Origin: an uncultured bacterium
GTDB taxonomy: Bacteria > Bdellovibrionota_C > UBA2361 > CAKMMH01
Assembly (NCBI GenBank): GCA_927798255.1
Contig: CAKMMH010000061.1
Span: 1 to 9,188 of the forward strand
Reading direction: 5' to 3'
DNA length: 9,188 bases
Under the pieces are notes generated by a model. It saw only the letters and a list, made by a program, of their open reading frames with translations. It had not been told where the DNA came from and did not search any database. This document shows, in pieces, positions 6,098 through 9,188 of the stretch (its first letter is position 1; the number at the start of each line of letters is the position of its first letter). The position numbers and the translations under genes were made by a program.

Positions 6098-6874
6098 ATG
6101 AAAACAATACTAAAAAAAACCATACTAATTTCTTTAATTATAACTTTAAATAACTCAATCGTTTTGGCTAACGATACTAATACAGATGATAATTCTTACA
6201 AACCAAATATGGAATCTATTGCTTATAACGAGCAAGGCGTTGCGGTTATTAATAAAGACCCTGAAAAAGCTGCTAAACTTTTTCAAAAGGCACTAAGCGT
6301 TGACAACAAAAACATTTCTGCACTATTAAATTACGCAACATTAAAAATTAGCGAAAAAAAAGGAAACGAAGTTACAGGTATTCTTGAAGCATACAGAAAC
6401 TCATATCCTAAGATTTCAGATATTCATTACCTATTAGGAGATATTTATTTTGCAGATAAACAAATAGACAAAGCTTTAGATAGTTATAAAAAAGTCCTTA
6501 TTTTAAAACCTAGCACAAACGGATTATTTGCAAAACTTGGAAATATTTATCTTCTAAAAAAAGAGCTAAGTAATGCAGAATTTATGTATGAACAAGCATA
6601 TAAAAATAAACCAAAAGATACTTCTATTCTTAACAATTACGCAAATATTCTTTTAGCAAATCATAAAGTCCAAGATTCTTTCAGAATTCTTAAAGAATCA
6701 TTAAATATACAAGATACACCAGAAGGAAACTTTACGCTTGCCACCATTTATGAGATTCAAAAGGATATTCCTTCGGCAGTAGAATATTATAAAAAAGCTA
6801 GAGCATTAGGCAGTAAGCAAGAAGGACTTGATAAAAAAATAGAAGAACTTTCTAATTCTGTTGAATCCTTTTAA
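6098..6874 (+). CDS. Secreted tetratricopeptide-repeat (TPR) protein
   Basis: 258 residues. A Sec signal peptide (MKTILKK, core TILISLIITL, cleavage after VLA at about 24) shows export to the periplasm; there is no lipobox. The mature protein is a run of about six TPR units (roughly 39-72, 73-106, 107-140, 141-174, 175-206, 207-240). They show the usual W/L-G-Y-A-F-P pattern, for example YLLGDIYFADKQIDKALDSY (111-130), LGNIYLLKKELSNAEFMYEQA, and the TLATIYEI...AVEYYKKA repeat near the end. TPR solenoids are protein-binding scaffolds, often for outer-membrane biogenesis, secretion or polysaccharide export. Start choice: an in-frame ATG exists at 6080, but ATG 6098 begins the signal peptide exactly and has GAGG just before it (only about 2 bases of spacing). 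It follows the membrane-protein gene by 52 bp and ends in a convergent terminator region. The partner is unknown. Confidence 0.88.
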   Translation: MKTILKKTILISLIITLNNSIVLANDTNTDDNSYKPNMESIAYNEQGVAVINKDPEKAAKLFQKALSVDNKNISALLNYATLKISEKKGNEVTGILEAYRNSYPKISDIHYLLGDIYFADKQIDKALDSYKKVLILKPSTNGLFAKLGNIYLLKKELSNAEFMYEQAYKNKPKDTSILNNYANILLANHKVQDSFRILKESLNIQDTPEGNFTLATIYEIQKDIPSAVEYYKKARALGSKQEGLDKKIEELSNSVESF

Positions 6875-6908
6875 TAATACTCATTGTTAATTTAAAGTTA
6901 ATTTAAAA

Positions 6909-7019
6909 ACGGGGAAGTAGTCTTTTGGTTTTTTAGGTGTGCGAGTGCCTAGTAGCCGGTGACTGAAAGCTGATTGCAGTATGCTAACAACTATTTGCTG
7001 AAAAATCTCTTGCCTCGTG
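6909..7019. repeat. GC-elevated structured block left of the terminator
   Basis: Between the TPR gene and the terminator there is about 110 bp with clearly more G/C than the local background and no ORF of note. It holds CTGA/TCAG-type words (GACTGAAAGCTGAT at 6961-6974, TTGCTGA) and small inverted pairs: ACTG (6962-6965) with CAGT (about 6977-6980), and CGAG with CTCG spanning roughly 6942 to 7018. GACTG-AAAG-CTGAT resembles GACTGCTGAT at 7145-7154, and TGCTAAC also occurs at about 1379-1385 in the other convergent gap. It could be a degenerate copy of the same intergenic element or a small RNA ending at the terminator at 7025-7064; no known RNA family is recognised. Confidence 0.35.
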
Positions 7020-7024
7020 AAAGA

Positions 7025-7064
7025 AAAAAGGCTTAAAAAAGTTTTTTAATTTAAGCCTTTTTAT
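7025..7064. terminator. Bidirectional intrinsic terminator between convergent genes
   Basis: The arms aaaaaggcttaaa (7025-7037) and tttaagccttttt (7050-7062) pair perfectly over 13 bp around a 12-base loop. On the plus strand the stem is followed by T's. On the minus strand the A-rich left arm becomes a T run, so it serves the TPR gene (plus) and the ligase gene (minus). This is the best terminator of this gap. Confidence 0.85.
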
Positions 7065-7087
7065 TCGCATTTGAAATAGGAAAGCTG

Positions 7088-7168
7088 GTTTCAGACATCA
7101 GGTAAGCGGGTATCTAGATTCAGTTTTCAGGTAGCGGATCTACTGACTGCTGATGTCTGATATCAGAT
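7088..7168. repeat. Long hairpin element, GC-elevated, TCAG words
   Basis: The arms TCAGACATCAG (7091-7101) and CTGATGTCTGA (7150-7160) are a perfect 11-bp inverted pair around 48 bases. Inside, CAG-GTAG (7128-7134) pairs with CTAC-TG (7140-7145) around CGGAT with one bulged G. The right arm overlaps a perfect 12-bp palindrome TCTGATATCAGA (7156-7167). By hand count the block is about 46% G+C against a far lower genome background. It sits 3' of the ligase gene, before the terminator on that strand. The layout is like a REP/BIME-type or mini-transposon-derived palindromic element. No transposase, target-site duplication or second full copy is seen here. Confidence 0.6.
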
Positions 7169-7185
7169 AAAAAAATAGTTAATCT

Positions 7186-8448
7186 TTAAAAAACAGATGA
7201 CTTTTTTGTTAAAACTTCAATTAATCCTGCAAATAATAAAAGAATAAATAATACTTCCGTATCTCCTATATTATACTCTACAAGTCCCGCGAGCTGATTT
7301 GATATGATTGCAAGCCCTAAAATAAATGTAAGATTATTTCCTTTAAACGATTTCTTTAAAATAAGAATTAACCACATTAAATATAAAAATAAATTAAAAA
7401 TGCCAAATTCTACTATAATATTTAGAATATTATTATGAAAATGATTCAAGTTTGATGGAATATCGACAGAATATGAAGATAAATTTCTGCTATTTTTATA
7501 TCCAACTCCTAATGGATATCTTGTTGTAAGCTCCCCAGCGACTTTCCAAATTGAAGCACGTCCACCTGAAATAAAGAAATGACTCTCAGAACTTAAGACC
7601 CTTTCTCTTATTGGCGTAATACTAAAAATCAAGACTAATGAGCTAGCTAAAATTGGTAAAAAGATCTTCCTATTATACTTTAAAATTAAAATTAAAAGTG
7701 CAAAAGAACACCCTATCCACGGTCCTCTCTTTAAATTTAAAATAAATGAAGATAAACATATTGGCATATATAATAATATATAATTTGTTATGTTTGAAAA
7801 ATCCTTAGTCTTTATTACATTAAATATTGAAAATGATATTAAAACTAAAAAAGCCACCAAAAGTATTACTGTATATTCATTAAAGTATAAATAAGAAAAT
7901 CCAAGGCACACACTCTCTATAAACAAGGTAATTGAAAATATAAAATCTTTAAACTTAACCCCTTTCTTATTAATAAATAAAAATCCCATAATGACAGCAA
8001 GTGTTAATGCAAGTTGCCCAGATTCGCTTAACTTACCTACAAAAAACTCCCCTACAACATTCTCTCCTAAAGCCTCTTGAATAATTGTATGAATAGACGA
8101 TATTGTTTGTCCCAAAACTAATAAAGAAATTAAATTTATAACCTTATCTCTTGGCGTATATCTAATAACAGCAGGAATAAGTAAAAAATAAAAATAAAAT
8201 GAACATAAACTAAAAATACTTTTAAAGGGATAAAGTGCGCAAAATGAGCTCAAAAATGCAAAAATAAAAAAATACGTTAAATACTTATACTCATCTTTAA
8301 ACAAATCATTAAATTTAAAATCTCTAAGTAAATAAATTAAAATTAATGGCAAGATAAACACTAACGAAAAAGAAAGTTTTATTGGAACAAACAAAAATGC
8401 ACCATAAACTAAAAACAAGATTTTTTTCTCACTAAAACTTTTTAACAT
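7186..8448 (-). CDS. O-antigen ligase / polymerase (WaaL/Wzy_C family) membrane protein
   Basis: 420 residues, with about 10-12 transmembrane segments along the chain and a single large periplasmic loop (about 278-340), the hallmark of the Wzy_C superfamily. These inner-membrane proteins move lipid-linked glycan onto lipid A-core (WaaL), polymerise O-units (Wzy) or glycosylate protein (PglL). Key positions are present: LKRGPWIG with R241 before a helix, SGGRASIWK with R297, the PLGVGY turn (312-317), HFHNNIL with H336/H338, and EFGI leading the next helix. Paired arginines and a histidine are essential in WaaL. EYNIGDTEV (391-399) matches the family's last loop. AAAGGA 9 bases before ATG 8448 supports the start. 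It stands alone, with no glycosyltransferase, flippase or core gene in the window, so ligase, polymerase and protein glycosylation cannot be told apart. It ends at a convergent terminator region. Confidence 0.88.
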   Translation of the reverse strand: MLKSFSEKKILFLVYGAFLFVPIKLSFSLVFILPLILIYLLRDFKFNDLFKDEYKYLTYFFIFAFLSSFCALYPFKSIFSLCSFYFYFLLIPAVIRYTPRDKVINLISLLVLGQTISSIHTIIQEALGENVVGEFFVGKLSESGQLALTLAVIMGFLFINKKGVKFKDFIFSITLFIESVCLGFSYLYFNEYTVILLVAFLVLISFSIFNVIKTKDFSNITNYILLYMPICLSSFILNLKRGPWIGCSFALLILILKYNRKIFLPILASSLVLIFSITPIRERVLSSESHFFISGGRASIWKVAGELTTRYPLGVGYKNSRNLSSYSVDIPSNLNHFHNNILNIIVEFGIFNLFLYLMWLILILKKSFKGNNLTFILGLAIISNQLAGLVEYNIGDTEVLFILLLFAGLIEVLTKKSSVF

Positions 8449-8531
8449 CTTAAGAAATCCTTTAAATTATTAGTAAAAAAGCTTTAAAATTCCCCTTAAA
8501 AATTTTTGGAACTTTTTTTATTACAGCACTA

Positions 8532-8547
8532 TCTTAATATATTAAGA
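8532..8547. promoter_or_regulatory. Perfect 16-bp palindrome in a divergent gap
   Basis: tcttaatatattaaga reads the same on both strands. It lies between the ligase gene (minus, starts 8448) and the small secreted-protein gene (plus, starts 8621), where an operator would sit. In DNA this AT-rich, a palindrome of this length is not rare, so binding by a regulator is only a possibility. Confidence 0.3.
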
Positions 8548-8549
8548 GT

Positions 8550-8571
8550 AAGCTTTGCTAGCTTTCTTTTT
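8550..8571 (+). terminator. Terminator-like hairpin upstream of the small secreted-protein gene
   Basis: AAGCT-ttgct-AGCTT (8550-8564) forms a 5-bp stem directly followed by a T-rich run (tcttttttaa). It is short for a terminator. It lies about 50 bases before ATG 8621 on that gene's strand, with AAGCTTTTTTT again at 8581. It could be a weak attenuator or the remnant end of an upstream transcript. Confidence 0.35.
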
Positions 8572-8620
8572 TAATTTATTAAGCTTTTTTTATTTAAATG
8601 ATATTTTTAGAGTTTAACCT

Positions 8621-8944
8621 ATGCAATTTTTATTACTTTTACTTATTTTAATTCTTCCTCAAATCGTTTTTGCTATACATGTTGATGATTCACTACTAGG
8701 ATTATCAAGTACAAAGATAAGAGTGCTTCTTGGTGAACCAATCGAAAAAGTAGAATATAAAATTTTAAACAAGCATAGTTTCTTATATCAAGATTACATA
8801 CTATATTTTAAAGATGATGTTCTTACAAAAATAAGTCCAAGAAATGAGAACATTCCTACAAAGAAAATTGTAGTAAAAGAACAAGTAGAAGAATCAAGAG
8901 AAGCAAATTCAAATTTGATTAATGAAATGTTCTCTAGCAATTAA
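8621..8944 (+). CDS. Short secreted protein, BamE/SmpA-like core (tentative)
   Basis: 107 residues with a Sec signal peptide (MQFLLLLLILILPQIVFA, cleavage at about 18) lacking the usual lysines and with no lipobox cysteine. The mature part has a compact pattern, LLGLSSTKIRVLLGEP (25-40) then YQDYILYFKDDVLTKI (56-71). This is the helix LG-x-P turn followed by a YxLYFkdd-v-xI strand pair, typical of SmpA/OmlA (BamE)-like domains that support outer-membrane assembly. Here only a mini-version is seen, with no lipid anchor. The C-terminal 30 residues are charged (KKIVVKEQVEESRE) and probably flexible or coiled. No Shine-Dalgarno sequence precedes the ATG (TTTAACCT). It is divergent from the ligase gene and followed by an AT-rich gap with a strong terminator, so it is a single-gene unit. 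The BamE likeness is my reading of a short motif; treat as hypothetical. Confidence 0.7.
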   Translation: MQFLLLLLILILPQIVFAIHVDDSLLGLSSTKIRVLLGEPIEKVEYKILNKHSFLYQDYILYFKDDVLTKISPRNENIPTKKIVVKEQVEESREANSNLINEMFSSN

Positions 8945-9063
8945 ATTTTTCAGTTAAATATATACAAAAAATTTAAAAAAAAAATATATAAAAAACTCTT
9001 GTATATTTTATAAAAAAATTGATAACTTTATATTTTTTTTAATTTTTTTTTATTTTGTTTTTT

Positions 9064-9106
9064 AAAAAGCAAGTCTTATGTTTTTTCTAAGGTTTGCTTT
9101 TTTTTA
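9064..9106. terminator. Strong intrinsic terminator after the small secreted-protein gene
   Basis: aaaaagcaagtctta (9064-9078) pairs with taaggtttgcttttt (9088-9102). This gives a 15-bp stem with two G-U wobbles and a 9-base T-rich loop, followed by more T's. The A-rich left arm lets it work on the minus strand as well. The 8945-9060 stretch before it is nearly pure A/T with no gene; ATATACAA (near 8963) can pair with TTGTATAT (near 8998). Confidence 0.85.
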
Positions 9107-9188
9107 TTTAATCTTTCTAAAAGTACCTAAAATCAAGCCTAAAATGCTCATATAAAAAATCTTAACCATTCAAACAAAAAGATCATCT
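9107..9188. other. Right-edge stretch with no supported gene
   Basis: Only a 21-codon minus-strand ORF (9169-9104) and the tail of another minus frame are found. Neither has a ribosome site or a recognisable product. A gene may begin or end beyond the window, but nothing here shows it. Confidence 0.5.

Noticed and set aside
6909..7168. CRISPR-like or transposon array
   Set aside because: The repeated words are short and degenerate with no regular spacing, there are no cas genes or transposase, and no target duplications are visible.
8945..9060. Homopolymer-rich A/T stretch as a replication origin or DnaA region
   Set aside because: No DnaA boxes or origin-linked genes are seen; it is ordinary AT-rich spacer before a terminator.
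9104..9169. 21-codon minus-strand ORF at the right edge
   Set aside because: No ribosome site, an upstream in-frame TGA, too short, and no recognisable product.

Overview
The window is very AT-rich (A/T homopolymer tracts and AT-only stretches between genes). It uses the standard code, with TGG for Trp and TGA used as a stop (for example 5' of 250 in one frame of the left-edge ORF). Several products have Sec signal peptides, there is an O-antigen-ligase/polymerase-type membrane protein, and one short secreted protein looks BamE/SmpA-like. Together these suggest a diderm bacterium with an outer membrane and a reduced-GC, possibly host-associated lifestyle. The set tatD, alr, yggT and an Rsm22-type methyltransferase, with SD-poor forward genes, is compatible with a Gastranaerophilales/Melainabacteria-like lineage, but I cannot prove taxonomy from this window alone.

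Layout. (1) 1-326, minus strand: the 5' part of a secreted-protein gene running off the left edge. It is interrupted by a one-base frameshift in a GGGG run inside the signal peptide and by an in-frame TAA. (2) 490-1287, plus: TatD-family metal-dependent DNase. (3) 1288-1403: convergent gap with an unusually GC-rich, hairpin-bearing, CAG/TCAG-word sequence. (4) 1404-5070, minus: a compact four-gene cluster transcribed alr -> unknown secreted protein -> yggT -> rsm22-like, with gaps of 27, 20 and 23 bp. (5) 5071-5238: divergent regulatory gap with a perfect 15-bp tandem repeat. (6) 5239-6045 and 6098-6874, plus: an unknown polytopic membrane protein followed by a secreted TPR protein. (7) 6875-7185: 311-bp convergent gap with two GC-rich CTGA/TCAG-word blocks around a bidirectional intrinsic terminator. 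(8) 7186-8448, minus: O-antigen ligase/polymerase-family membrane protein. (9) 8621-8944, plus: short secreted protein. (10) 8945-9188: AT-rich tail with a strong intrinsic terminator.

How the genes fit together. The minus-strand cluster joins D-alanine supply for peptidoglycan (Alr), a YggT membrane protein and a ribosome-associated methyltransferase that probably carries an iron-sulfur cluster, so it looks like a housekeeping/envelope operon. The secreted 350-residue protein in its middle is the unexplained member. The ligase, TPR protein and small secreted protein also point to envelope work, but no glycosyltransferases or other polysaccharide genes are adjacent. I see no CRISPR array, insertion sequence, phage module, tRNA or rRNA. 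No clearly new multi-gene system is evident. The most unusual material is the GC-rich structured repeat family confined to the two convergent gaps, and the broken secreted-protein gene at the left edge.
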